Shown here: piece after piece, positions 21,581 to 34,243 of the stretch | How positions within the stretch are numbered: position 1 is the stretch's first letter | Layout: every line of letters begins with the position of its first letter | DNA from: Dissophora ornata | Lineage: Eukaryota > Mortierellomycota > Mortierellomycetes > Mortierellales > Mortierellaceae | NCBI GenBank assembly: GCA_025201705.1 | Contig: MU616623.1 | Span: forward strand, 1-64,000 | Direction of reading: 5' to 3' | DNA: 64,000 nt | The notes under the pieces: generated by a model | The model's database searches: none | What the model was told of the DNA's origin: nothing | What the model saw: only the letters and a program-made list of their open reading frames with translations | Program-made: the position numbers and the translations under genes

Positions 21581-24500
21581 TGTGTGTGTTTGTGTATGGA
21601 TTGGGAGTATTTGGTGAGTGTAGCGAGGAGCTATTTTTCTTTGTGATGAAGTTGAAGTGAAGAGGGATGAAGAGGTGTTCTTGCAGATGTTTTGCAGAGT
21701 GGAGTGGGGTATTGGTGGAGGATAGGGAATTAAAAAAAAAGTAGGTGGCGATCGGGCAGGTTTTATACAACAGAAGAGCTATTGGGGGTAAGGGAGAGAA
21801 GCCAGGAAAGGCAATTGCGAGAGAGATGGTGGCGATGCTTCCCCTCATCCCTGAAGTGTGTGGCGGCCGTTTCATTTACTTTTCTCCATAGTCAGGGACA
21901 GGGGCCAGGAGAACTCGATCGTGGTATAGTGCGGTGATTTAAAATTGGCCGATGAATTGAATTAAATAGGGTAATAGACTGAACAAATAATGCGTGACAG
22001 CTGTGGTAAGTCGGGCATGCACCCCTCATCTTAATTACAAAACAAAAAGGAATGGGAGGAGAGTGAATTACGGCGGAACAATCCTGTGAGCTCAGCCGAA
22101 TCTCATTAAGTCAAATATCGCATGGCTGACTGTGGTAGAAGTGAGCATTGTGTGGAAAGATAAACCTCTCATCTTGTCTTTTTGTTTCTTGGCCCATGTC
22201 CGCCGCGCCATCATTATCCTTCAGCCTCGCACACTATAGCGAATGTCGGCTATGTTGGAAATTGGTGATGCCTGGTGATCCGTAGCCTCATAATATTAAA
22301 TTCCTTTTGTCTTGGCGGCTAATAGATCTGAAAATTTTTATTGGTTACTCATGCTCCATGCGCTAAGCAACACAATATGAAGCAATTTATCTTGAATGTT
22401 GCGGACCAAGACAAGTCCAAGTGGACAGGATAAAAGAATTTGATCTTCCTGAAATGTGTAACATGCATACCACTTACGCACATATCTGATTCGCTATGCC
22501 TCAGATTGATTCGTCCCCCTGAATCAGGCACAGCGGATAAACCTTGCCTAAGTCGCTCTATCACATCCCCGCTGTCTCTCTGCTTCATTGTCCATATGCA
22601 GCATATGCGATATATCTACCACTGGGAAGAGAGAAGAGATGGTGCGGGAGGTTCCCTGTCCACGGGAGGGGGCGGATTGCGTTTATTTGTATTTAGGTGA
22701 TTGTTTTGTTTGTTGTTGTTTATTGATGGAGATTTCGTTCCGTGCTCTACCGTGTTCAATGATGCCCAGACCTAGTTGCAGAAGGGTCAAAGAACATTGG
22801 AGACGGACGATTCAATATCGGCATGGTGACACACGCATTAACCTAACGCGTCTGTGGATGGGAAAAATAAGAAAGCGATGGACTAGGGCGACTTGCGCCT
22901 TGCGCCTTGTATTCCACAGATTGTTGGGGAGGAATTGGCCACCTCTTTTGTCTCTGACTTTTGTGAATCGGTCTGAAAGAGATCCTATACCACTCGAGCC
23001 TCTTACTACCCTTTAGCCTCGTACTACACCTCCGCGTTTTTTTTCTCCGCGATCATTTTGCTTAATGCGGGGCTGGAAGAGCCGCTACAACTGTTGCAAA
23101 AGGGATCGGGCCCCTTCCTCAGTCTTCGATCTTGTTCTCTTTATCACCCTTTTGTTTCCCCTTTCACCTCCTCCCCTGGATTTCCAACCGTCTCGAAATG
23201 ATTTCGCTCCCTTCTTTCAAGACATGTTCTCTGAAGTAATTGAGCGAGCCTGATTTCGTCGCGATCACTCCAATGGGGGATTTTCTGTTTGCTGCACCAT
23301 GCACCATTGCACCATTGCATTAACGCAAATGGTCTTGTTGGGTGGGCATTGGGCGCGGAGAGAGCCCAGACCAAAGGACCAGCAAAAGAAAAAAGGGTGC
23401 GTGTCCAGCTGGATTTGAAATGTCTGATTTCGGCCTTTTTCTTTATTGTGATGGGCTCTCATGTCTGGGCTGGGCATTACTACGAATGGTAAATGCTAGG
23501 CGAAGAGTCGACACTGGATAGTCTACTGAAGTTCGAGCATGTGGAACAGGAGTCCCTTGCACATGTTGAGCTACGTGATAGTTCCGTTTCGGCATGCAAA
23601 AATGTTCAGCAAGGAGATACGTAACGAGATGAGTCCAGTCAAAACAACAACAGAAAATATCAGATCTAAATATCTGTAGTTTTGGCTGGGGAAAAGGAGA
23701 GAGATCTATCCCGTAGTAAACAAACAACAAATCGAAAAAAAAAATAATACGAAAAGACGTGTACTGTTTACTGTAGACTATTGTGCAACACATCAGTGAC
23801 GACGAAGAAGCGTCAGATCCGAGCTCCGCCATTCAGACTGAAACAAGTCTGAGGAATAGAGTCCGCATGGAGGGAGAGGGCCCACGTCCTAGTAGATGAG
23901 TTGACTGCGTGGGGCGCGGCGATTCGAGGAACCGCAGCTGTTGCTCAAACGAATGGCCTTAAAGCCAGCTAGCGATCTAGGACACATGCATGCATACAGG
24001 TCCGTCGCACGGGAACATATGGGAAGAGGTCGAAATAAATGCATGCTGGAATGTTCCTTGACTAAGGGAGCGCATGGACCTTCCCCCCCCCCCTCCCCTG
24101 ATTGCTCTCCCAGGCCCTGATTGCTCTCCCAGGCCCTGCTGCATCTCAGCAATCCCTCCTCACCTCCCCTACCTACACCTGGCAGTCTAATGCTCCATAC
24201 CGCGCAAGGATATTACGGACTAATTCGCGACATTCCAGCATGTCAGGGGCGAATAATCTTGTTTGTGGGATCGGTCAACACTCAACAAAACAGGAAGTAT
24301 TTACTAATGTTCTACATACACTCCCAGTTTTCACTCCATAACTCTATCTGTCGATGACTGGAACTATGGGGCTGGTGTTGAAGTTATCGGAACAACATGA
24401 ATTCCTTCCTTGCCACCACTTGCATTATTAATATTCAAACCAAAGCCAGACAGTCTATGATGAATTGATTTCTGACTCAGCTTAGAGTATATCTTGTCAT

Positions 24501-24965
24501 CAACATGTACTCCAAATGAGATCCTCGCCCAGACTGCATCGTTTACTAGAAGCAGAATGTACCATGTAGACACCTACTGCAATGTCATCCAATGGCCGCA
24601 CCCAGTCCGAGTCTTTCTACCGGAGTCGTCTAGTCAAAGACGCGTAGACACCATCTATGGCGGTCGAAAGCCATTTAGTGTAATAAATTTCGCTGCCACA
24701 AACTTCAACCGGCGCTTTTTAATGAGCTCTCAGTTGGATTTATCACGATCAATCCTCTGGGCTTCGATCTCGACATTGATATGCCGTCTGCCTTTTTTTG
24801 CATTTCCCTAGCTTTTTTTCTCTCACTTCCCTGTGCTTGAAGAGACATCTATTCCTGAAAGTTCTCATCAAGTTGTCTCCTGCCTTTGTCTTTCCACTCT
24901 CTCTTCCCGAATACAAGGCATCAGTACCGCCCATCTCTATTAGACAGTTGGTATTTGTTTGTACA
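21581..24965. other. 3.4-kb gene-poor stretch
   Basis: Begins with the promoter of the DPBB gene (21581-21900). No supported gene follows. It contains a run of C (24083-24092), an imperfect ATGCACCATTGC repeat near 23299-23322, and a 19-bp direct duplication with unit gattgctctcccaggccct at 24100-24137. Longer ORFs in this stretch are not coding-like. Confidence 0.4.
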
Positions 24966-27196
24966 ATGGAACAATGCCATGTCGAAGACAACCTTCCACA
25001 GCTTGAGAAGCGCGCTAGCACTTCCACCAGCAACAGTAGTGAACTGAACCCCCCTGCAGTGAGTAACGACACGCCTTGGTCGTTTGCAACATTCTCGCTT
25101 TCTTCGCCAACCTCATCCTTGCCTGTTTATGAGGCGGCTCCCGAAGACGGGACAATAGCGTTGGATGCAGAGGACGGCGTGGATTCAGAGTCATTAGTAA
25201 CTGAACATGAGGCACTTGTCCTCGAAATACCCACTTGGACGGCGTGGAGCATTGGTTTCCCTGTTCAACTACCAGTTTTCGAGCAGGTGGTGGAGCAGAC
25301 TACAGAGTCTTGGCTTTCGACTCAACGAAAGTTTCGTGAACCGGAGGTTCCGGTTCAGTTGAACACCGAGGATGAAGACGAAGTCGACAGCGATACAAAA
25401 AGTTTCATTACAGCGAGTTCGTTTGGTCTCAGACAAGCTGATGGTGGTGATGACGACAATAACAGCGACGACCAGAGCGCGAGAAACATTAGTGAATCCG
25501 ATGAAATGACTGAACCAGCTTTCGACCTCTCTTCCGCAAGCCTGGAATACAGCATATCAGTCCACACTGACGCAGGGCACGGAAAGGTGGCCGCACTTTT
25601 TGCATTTTCAGTGATGGACTAAACGAAGGCTTGCAAGTGTGGAAACTTTGCACTCACGCCATTCCTCTCCATTCTCTCTTCGCGTCAATAATATAAAGCC
25701 GTGCCGATTCGCAGATCCAAATCTGTCTTCGAACGCTACCAGTCTTAAATCCGCTTCTGTGCGCGAAAATCCTGACGATCTTTTGTTGCCAAGACACGTG
25801 GTGGCTGAGAACGCGCGCTTCAGTTGGTTTCATCCGTCGCTGAAAGAGGCAGCCATTCGCGCCGCCTCCTCAACCTCCCCGCTCCTTTCACAATGGTTAT
25901 CCCAAAACCACAACGGCGAGGAAGTGATTTTATTCTCTGCATCTGAGAAGCAGTCAGCTCTAGATTTAGAGTCGCCATTTCCCAAGATTCACCTTCGAGG
26001 GACACACGGCAGAAGTAGCGTTGCCACCGATGCCTATACATGTGACTTTCAAGTGGAGACTACTCAACCTCTGTCCCACTCACGTTCCGTGATATCTGCA
26101 TACCAATCGTCGATCAGATCCTGGTGCGACTCTATCATGGCCCCATCAGATGCTCCCTTGCTCTCTAGTGACACTCCGCTCAGCAATAATGACGATCGCG
26201 AATGCCCTAATTTTCGTCAAACATTCATTACAAACGAAGCGGGCTCGCGATCTGGCCCCTTCGGCGGGGGCATTGGTAGTGCAGGCACGGCAGTGGAGAA
26301 GGTCAAAGAGTTGGTTCTGACAACAGGACATGTCACACTTGATTTCCTAACCGATACAGTCGCGCCAGCGACGTTCAATTTTGCACAACGGAGTGCAACG
26401 GTGACCAAAGAGCTTCTTGCGGCGCACTTGCAAGCTGTACCAACTCTTTTTGCCCGCTCTCGAGGAGAAGGAAAAGAAGCAATGGAGCGGGAAGGACGAC
26501 TACCACAAACCGCAGGAGGAACAGGTGGACATGACGATGGCATCCCCATTCAGCAACAGCATTACACCCAGCACAAAAGCAAGGTTACGGACCATAGAAA
26601 AGACGAGCAACATGCAAGTAGCGGTCGAAGGTCCAAGTCGGTGCCGGATCTCATGAGCCAGGCCAAAGCCCGGGGAGTTGGTCTCAGCGGTGGCGGTGCT
26701 GCTTGGCCGTTGACACGACCTACGTCAGCCCTTTTAGAAAGCGCGCTTCACCGTCGATTGGTAGACCAAACAATACCCTTGATGACTATCAACTCCCCTG
26801 ATAAACTCCATGCAGGTGAGCCTAAGAATAACAAAATACAGAGATCTCGTCGTATGACTTTTCAGGCCTTGCCAGGACCTGAGAATATGGACCCCGAGAT
26901 TCGGCGACAACTTGAAGCCCGAGGTCTTGCATCGCTCGGTCTACACGACGGAGCAGACGGTAGAACGCAACGATCCTGGTGGGATCCAAGGCGATATGGC
27001 TTACCCAAGTATATAGTCTGCGGCGGTTTTCGGAGGCCGAGACCCTGCACGGTTATTCTGCTGGCAGTCCTGGTAGTCTGTATTGTTTGTAAGTAGCTTT
27101 CTCGGCTTCATATCTGGATCCACAATTTCATCCACTATCAGAACACTTATGTTATGCGTTTGTTGAAATCTAGTGCCTGTAGTCTTTCGCCATTGA
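24966..27196 (+). CDS. Unknown acidic/Ser-rich protein with C-terminal membrane anchor
   Basis: Proposed exons 24966-25610, 25699-27088 and 27174-27196; 685 aa. The first join is tentative: donor gtgatg and a non-standard aag acceptor are the only pair found that links the two long frames. The second join (gtaagt...tag) is good and gives the end VVCIVLPVVFRH. The N-terminal half is acidic with Asp/Glu/Ser runs (about 120-200). Near residues 365-430 lies a region with AVEKVKELVLTTGHVTLDFL that looks helical, and the last ~25 residues (CTVILLAVLVVCIVLPVV) form one membrane span with a very short tail. This suggests a tail-anchored protein of the ER or mitochondrial outer membrane. No known domain recognised. 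Confidence 0.65.
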
Positions 27197-27353
27197 CAGA
27201 TCGTGGAGAAGATATTCAGAGGGACATAAGATTCAGAATGTGATATATCATGAGTATCATACAAGCAGCCGCATCTTTATTAAAAAATAGGAATCCCACG
27301 TTGAAAAAATGGGGCGCTTCCAATAGGCTGCAATGGATTCGCTGGAAGAGATC

Positions 27354-28926
27354 CTACTTCTTCTGTGGCTTTTTTGACTTTTGTGAGCAGTCTTTGCAAT
27401 ACCACTTTCCCTTTGGTGGTGCCTTGAGATTCACGCATGACAGATGGAACCATTCAACCTCGCACTACAACGCAAGAGATAGTTGTAAGCTACAGCCCAT
27501 AGAATAAATCGCCAGGAGATTCCATAAAACAAGTGGTGTGGTGTACGTACGTCTCCATTATCGCAGGCAACCATCTCGCCATAGGATACTTGCTGGCAGT
27601 AGCAGTAGAGAGGCTCGTTGGGGTCGATTGGCAGTTCCGTAAACGAAGCGCTATGTGGTGGTGATGAAGAAGCCACGCGACACAGTCACAAATTAGCGAA
27701 AGAAAGAAACGTTCTACAAGCAGTAAGTCCTTGACCAGTAAATGAACACGTACGGCTTTTTTGCAGCCTTGGAACCAGTTGCCGCAACTGTACCCCCTTT
27801 TCGTTTCTCCGAAGTCGTTGATGCTGGTGTAGCGGCATTGCTGCCGTTGTTGTTGCTGCTGTGTGTTTGCTTTTTCCCTAATGTTAATAACACAACAGAC
27901 GGAGGCTTAGTCCAAAATACTCTGATAGATTGCGTTTCTTTCATGCACTGATCGATCGCCCACTTACTCTTCGAAGACGGTGCATCCTGTGTTGAAGATG
28001 AGCCTCCTGCAAATAGTAATTTGTGAAGCGTGTTTTTTAGTTCCCTGGAGCGTCCAGATGCTACAGCCTTTTGCATCCAAAAGACAAATCTCGGCCCTAC
28101 CTTTCTTATTGCCTGTTGTCGTAGTCGATGTGATGGCGTTGGAAGACTCTTCCTTTCTATCAGCGGTAGCTCCGGATGCATTTGAGCTGGTGTTGCCTAG
28201 CCTTCCTGGACCAATCATCTGCTCATCCTCGTACTTTTGTAAATCGTCATCAAGGCGCCTGACATGTCGATCCACCTAAATACGAAAAAGGGGTGAACGT
28301 AAGAGGTTTGGTCCGCAGGGAACGTCCAAGCGATTGATATGCGGATCATGGGATAAAAAAAGAATTCGTACGACGTCATAAGCCGCTGTTGCCAAGGCAA
28401 CTTTCTCTTCGCCCTGCCTCAAACTCTCGACCAGCATCTCATTCAACGACTGTAGCAGCTTGATTCTTTCTTGAGGTGTGCATGTTTGCACATTGTCAAT
28501 GAACTCTGCTGCTTTGGTGCCGACCTGAGCCATGATTGCTAAAAGGAAGCGGACAGCGACATCCAGGTGAAGAACAGGTGAGCAAGGCTGCCTTAAACTC
28601 AGCGCGCCGGGGTCCCTTGCAGGTTCCCATGGACCTGGACTTACATTGCGCCTTCGCATCTAAATCTTGCATCAATGTGAATTGGCGTTGCAGTTCAAGA
28701 GGCAATGACTCGACAGCTAAGCAGTAATATAGAGTCGAAAAAGTCGTCTCGAAATCTGGTTAGGCAGTTTGCTTTACACCAGGACATGTTGCTGTGATGG
28801 TTGTTTCGTTTGTTCTCGAGGTTCAGGTGCATGCCAATTGCGAAGGAAGAACTCACTGTCTAGGTAGTCGTCAAGGTAGGCAAGGGACTCTGCAGTCCTT
28901 GTAGCTGTTGATCCTGATGTTTTCAT
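27354..28926 (-). CDS. ING-family PHD-finger protein (histone acetyltransferase/deacetylase subunit)
   Basis: Eight exons: 28926-28857, 28716-28645, 28538-28372, 28275-28101, 28006-27968, 27877-27754, 27650-27551 and 27464-27354; all in phase; 285 aa. The N-terminal ING domain has [20 protein letters not shown] and DLDAKAQ, followed by helices. A Ser/Thr/Asn linker and a Lys-rich patch (EKRKGG, KAAKK) come next. Residues about 231-276 are a PHD finger with the Cys4-His-Cys3 pattern (CYC, CDNGDC, WFHLSC, WYCKDC), expected to read H3K4me3. The end is Lys-rich. Relatives are Yng1, Yng2 and Pho23, components of NuA3, NuA4 and Rpd3L; which of these it serves cannot be decided from sequence alone. 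It is divergent from the Zn2Cys6 gene. Confidence 0.95.
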
Positions 28927-28942
28927 GGTGAATGGGTGTAGG

Positions 28943-28945
<3 letters not shown>

Positions 28946-29003
<58 letters not shown>
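28946..29003. repeat. (GT)29 microsatellite
   Basis: A pure GT run of 58 bp, only 19 bp upstream of the ING start codon, so in its promoter or 5' leader, where it reads (CA)n on the coding strand. Confidence 0.95.
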
Positions 29004-29004
<1 letters not shown>

Positions 29005-30240
29005 GTATGTTGTGTGTTTTTTCAACCGAAGCAGGGAGAGAGCGAACAGACGGCGCAAGCGGAATCGCCATGTGGCTTGAATTACTGTGACCAGTTTTTA
29101 AATTGCCAATTTGAGTCCCATAAACATTTTGAGAATCACCAGATACCGGTACAAAAAGGGTTCGGCTCATCGACCAGCTCATTGGCTACCGATCCTTCGC
29201 TGAGGGAAAAGTGCATACGAATCTCACTAAAAAAATTACAGCGGAAACGAAAGATTCGCTGGACTGAGACACAGCAGACAGAGTTGGGTGGGCAACACGT
29301 CCCTACTGAGCGATGTCGCTTTGCAGCTGCCTGAAGAGGCGAGAAAGTGTAGAGGGCCCTTCCTTAACACATCAACACAACTATTTTGCCTTGTTGGATG
29401 TTGGGTGATGGGTGATTTGGACAGGAACTCTGGACAAGCCCACGTCAACCTCCAAGGACAAGTGCGGGATCAGGAAGTTTGACCACATTTTGACCACATC
29501 GAGAGAAAGTGAGGGGTGCAGAGATGCGGATCGATGACGCCAATTGTTGTATTTAATTGTGAACAAATTCATGGATTCAGTTTTCGAGTGGAGTTTGTTT
29601 CTGCGTCAGTGGGATCAGCTCTCTGACCAAGGGCTGTTCTGAACATTTGTATCGATTCATGAATCTGGGAAGGCAACACTGATGTAGTGCAACAATTGCG
29701 CCGGAGAAGAGAAACAGCAAAAAGAACGGAGAGAAGAGCACCAGCTTTTTTTTTTCTGACGAGATTTCCACTTTGTTGTTCAGGGTAGCCCTGTTTTTAG
29801 GGACAGAGGGCCATTGCCCTCCTGCTCTCGCGCTTTTTTCAATGCGTGTCTGCCTGTTTTTTGTTTCCCCTGTCTTCTTCTCTCTCTCCCTCTCCCTCTC
29901 TCTCGCATATTTGCGTGCCTGCACTTCTTACACTTCTGTTTAAGGCTCTATCTAATACAGCGTCTTGCACTTCTCTCGCTTCATTTCCTCCACTGCACCA
30001 TATCTGGCCTCCCTGCTTCTTGAACCCGGCCTCGGTCAGCCTTGATATTGCCCTCCCCTGGACCTTGAACCTATCAGCCCCTCTCTACGAGCAACGAAAA
30101 TCGTTGCTTGTCCTCCTTCCATTACCACAAACTCGAACCCTCCTTCCATTCGTGTTCGCGGTGACATTCACGGTTGCAGTTCCCCTCTTCCACCTCAATG
30201 CCTTAGACGCACACTCTGTCAATGATCTCGACGCTTCAGG
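29004..30240. other. Shared upstream region of ING and Zn2Cys6 genes
   Basis: No supported gene. The right half (29,800-30,240) is pyrimidine-rich on the plus strand, as expected for the 5' leader of the downstream transcription factor. Confidence 0.45.
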
Positions 30241-30561
30241 ATGAACCATCTCTTTCGCAGCGATCTCAATAACAACAGCAATCCCTCCTCCTCCTCCTCC
30301 TCCTCTGCCTTGTTCAGTAGCAATAGCAATAACAATAACAACAGTAGCAGTAGTAGTAACAGTAGTGGCAGCAGCAGCAGCGGAAATAACAACAACTTTG
30401 GCGGCAACTTTCGCCCCCAGGGTTCGGACTATGGTCAACAGCAGCCATTCTCCTTCCAACCATTGCAGTACCAGCAGCAGCCTCAACAGCCGCAACAGCC
30501 GCAACAGCATCAGCAACAGCAACAGCCGTCTTACCTCTCATATCCAAATCAGCATCAATAT

Positions 30562-30597
<36 letters not shown>

Positions 30598-33500
30598 CAA
30601 CATCAGCAACCACAATACGGGCATGCCCCTCCTGAGAACTATCGACCCGTAGTCTCGGACTCGTATAACAGCTGCACACACACTTCGCATCGCCCTCTGA
30701 GCGAGTACATCAGCCAAGAAGGACCAACGCGATCCCATCGCCGCAGCATGTCGTCCGAATACAATCACTCGGTGCGCTTCAACCCGAGCAGGAACTATGG
30801 CGCAGACTCTTCCGAGCAAGGGACATTCCTCTCTGGACCAAAGATACCCGGACTTCCCTGCATTGCGTGCAGTATGTCTAGAACACCCTGCGATGGCGGT
30901 TCACCGTGTCGACCCTGTATCCTGAACAGGTTGCGCTGTCACTATGAGGGTGACAACAACACACGGTTCTTTGGCATCGATGCACTGCAGCTGGATCAGC
31001 CCCTTTCATTGCAACAACACCAGCTGCAGCACGACAATCGCGACAATCCTGACAATCACCCTCCACAGTCGGGCTCTGCAGATTCCTCCTCCTCCTCGTT
31101 GCATCCTTCGCGTTCGCGGTCAAGGTCTGATTCGGGCTCTGCTTCAGGCTCAGGATCCTCTCCTGGTCCCAGGAATGGCCATGAGCACTCCTACCCCAGA
31201 GTATCGCCCTTGATCTCCTCTCCAATCACACTCTCGGATCAGTCCCTCATCTCGATCCCTCCCTTCCAAGAGCTCACGAACCAGGACAGGTCCCAGCATA
31301 GTAAGGTGGTCTTGCCCTCAATTTCATCCATGGGTGTGCCCTTGTCTTCTGCATCTATCTCTTCGTCGAATTCGCGGTCCTCCACCGCGAGCAAGACGAC
31401 GATCTCTTCGTCTTCCTCGTCCAGGACATCAAAGTCCAATGGTAGGCAACTTGTCGTGCTTGTTTGTTTTGATATTCCTTCGCGGAGTACCGTGTTAGTA
31501 CTTCCGCATGCTGTCGATCCCCAGATCGGGTGTACTCATCGAGGCGCTTACTCATTTTTTTCCCCTTGCGCCTTGCGCCTTGCACTATGACCCACGTTTT
31601 CTTTGTTTTGCATTCCTTGACTGCATCAGAAAATGGAAGTGCCGTGTCATCATCAAAGTCTAATGAGGAGCGACCTATACTTCCAGTCCAAAGGCTGTCG
31701 GCCACTAGAGTGATCACACTATCCAATGAGAGAGCTGGTTCTTCTCAGCTTGGATCATCCGCCGGCGTCGATCCTGTTGTGCGGCGACCGTCTACCAAAA
31801 AGCAACTGCAGCAGCAGGCGCAGGCTCCGAAAGATCCGCTCTATTCCTTGTCTAGCGCCAGCATTCGCGCACGCAGGAATGCTCTGGAGATGGAGAACAT
31901 TCAACGAGCAAGTCATCTCTATGCAGACTTTATTGCCAAGATCAAGGCCTTATCGGTGCCCACTACGGCCGACTCCGATACTGCCAATAAGATTACAACC
32001 ACTTACCTTTCAGAAAACGAGCTATCGTCTTTCAATAAGATGGAAGTCGATCAAACCAACGATGCTGGCCCCTCCTCTGCGCTTGCCGCAGGTGGCAAGA
32101 GCTCTAGGGAAGAGAGACCAACTCCAACGTTCAAAGCAGTATCTTCGTCCAGCAACGGCTCTACGATGATGGAGAAGGAGCATGAATCTCTTGAGGGCTT
32201 GAAGAGAATGGCGCGGTCAGGACTTCTGCATAGCCTGATTCAGCAGTACTTCACGCTCATTCATCCTCAGTTCATGATTCTGCACAAGAATCAGTTCCTG
32301 GTACGCTTCTGGATGTGGTACGGCCCTTTCCCGGAGGCAAAGGAGCTGCAATCCCAACTAGCGCAGCGGCACTCCCAAATAATGGAGCAAGTGTCGCCCG
32401 AGATGGTTTGGAAAGGACCGATCGAGCCTTTGCAGAGCACTGGCACTAAAAATGGAGAATCCCCGGGTCCGCAAAAGGCTAGTTCTCTCTTGATGATGGC
32501 CATGCTGGCGCTAGTATCTCGACACATCAATGACCGCAGTCCACTCAAGAGCACTACTGCGTACAAGCAACGACTAATTCAGACGAGTTTCGTCATGGTC
32601 AGCGCTGAGTTATCGTTAGCAGAACACGCCGATAAATGCCAAGAGAAGGTCCAGGAGCGGCTACTGGAAGAGATAATGGAGACAGACGAGCAGGGACAGA
32701 GCCTGGGCGAGAATCTCAAGGACAGAGGCGAGCAATACTTTCAATGGGCATCCGAACTTTTGAAGCACGAGTACGAGGAACCGTCTTTAACTGTCGTGCA
32801 GTCCTTGTTGTTGCTGCGCGAATATGCTATCATGGCAGGAAATCACACTCAAGCCTACATGTACGGTGGCACTGCTATCACTATGGCTATGGGACTTGGA
32901 TGGCACCACGCGCATCTAGTGCAAGCAACGCAACGCGATGACAACATTAATGTGTCTGCATCAGAGAAAGGGTCCGCGGAAGAGAAATCAGATGTGGAAA
33001 GGCGAAGAGAGAGCAAAGCCAAAGATGAAGAGCAGAAGCTGTGTTGGTGGCATTGCTTCATCGTTGATCGATGGATGTCTGCTGCATACAACCGCCCTGT
33101 GGTAAGTTGACGGATTACATACAACTTCCCTGTTCAGACGACTCTGATTCTAACAACAAACATCGCTCCTGCTTTGCTATGCGACAGAATATCCCGGTCC
33201 ATATTTTTGACAAGACTCATCTCCGACCTCTGCCCAAGGAGAAAAAGATTTTGAAAACAAGCGACGGCGAAAACGCTCAATCGAACATGTCCGTTTTTGT
33301 GCCTGATTTCTGGCTGCCCCCAGGAATGCTCGATACACCTGTACTCTCGTCATTGCAGAAAACATCAGAAGTATTGGATAAAACGCCATTTGCCGCTGGA
33401 GCAACGTCGAGTGGGTCGTCCAACCTACCAGGAGCGCAATTCCGAGCCAAGGCATTTTTTGACCAGCAATGTCGGCAAGCGCTACTCTTGGATGACATAT

Positions 33501-34243
33501 TGTGCTTCCTGTCTTCTTGGTCCGATGATCTGTTTGTGAGCTCGACCGAGTTTGAGAAGCTCAGCAATGCCTTGGACGATTGGCATCGATCTCTGGCAGA
33601 CTGGCAGACTTTCCCCCTCTCGGGCATTGTGAGTTCCCCCGCCTCCGGATCCAGAAACAAAGGACAGAAGTCCACCAACAGCAATAACCACGATAGCATC
33701 AAGAACAACAACAACAATAACACCGATGGGCGGGTATATTTAGGCGTATTAGCGTCGCACGCCAGCAATACGAATGCAGAGGAAGGTCGTGATGTAGTTC
33801 AGTCGACGTTGCTGGGCATCACATTCCATACGGTTCGGATCCTGCTCTACCGTCCTTTCCTCAGGACCAACCTACGCCATCCACCTTGTCTACCCGCTAG
33901 GGCAAGCGCGATGTGCGCGCAATCAGCGAATGCGATGACATCACTGGCAGAGTACCTGATGAACCAGACAGACCCGACGATCCAGCCGTGTCTACTGATG
34001 CGCCACCAATTTTCTCTGGTCACGGCGGCAGGGATTCAGCTGATGAATGCGAACCTAGACGATGAACCCCGGCTGTCGACGCCAGCCAAGATCAATTTGC
34101 TCAAGACTATCCGTATTCTACGGGACGCAGATCGATCGTCGTGGGGTGCCGGTGTGAGGGATGGGTTCCATCAAGTGCTGCGGGAACTCTTTCCTGCACA
34201 AATGAAGCAAATGTACGATAGGCCTGGCTCAGTAACCAGTTGA
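30241..34243 (+). CDS. Zn2Cys6 fungal transcription factor
   Basis: Three exons: 30241-31441, 31630-33101 and 33188-34243; in phase; 1242 aa. The N-terminus is Ser/Asn-rich, then Gln/His-rich with a 13-Gln run (about residues 107-119). The zinc cluster lies at about 207-235: CIACSMSRTPC then GGSPCRPCILNRLRC. This gives the six Cys with a CPC-like turn. A long Ser-rich linker follows. The middle homology region of the fungal_trans type appears in exons 2 and 3: LIQQYFTLIHPQFMILHKN, SLLLLREYAIMAGNHTQAYM, MAMGLGWHH and WWHCFIVDRWMSAAYNRP. Nuclear DNA-binding activator or repressor, probably recognising CGG-containing sites. The target pathway is not evident from its neighbours. Confidence 0.93.

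Noticed and set aside
22588..23016. 142-codon plus-strand ORF
   Set aside because: Irregular composition, no homology recognised, overlaps nothing supportive.
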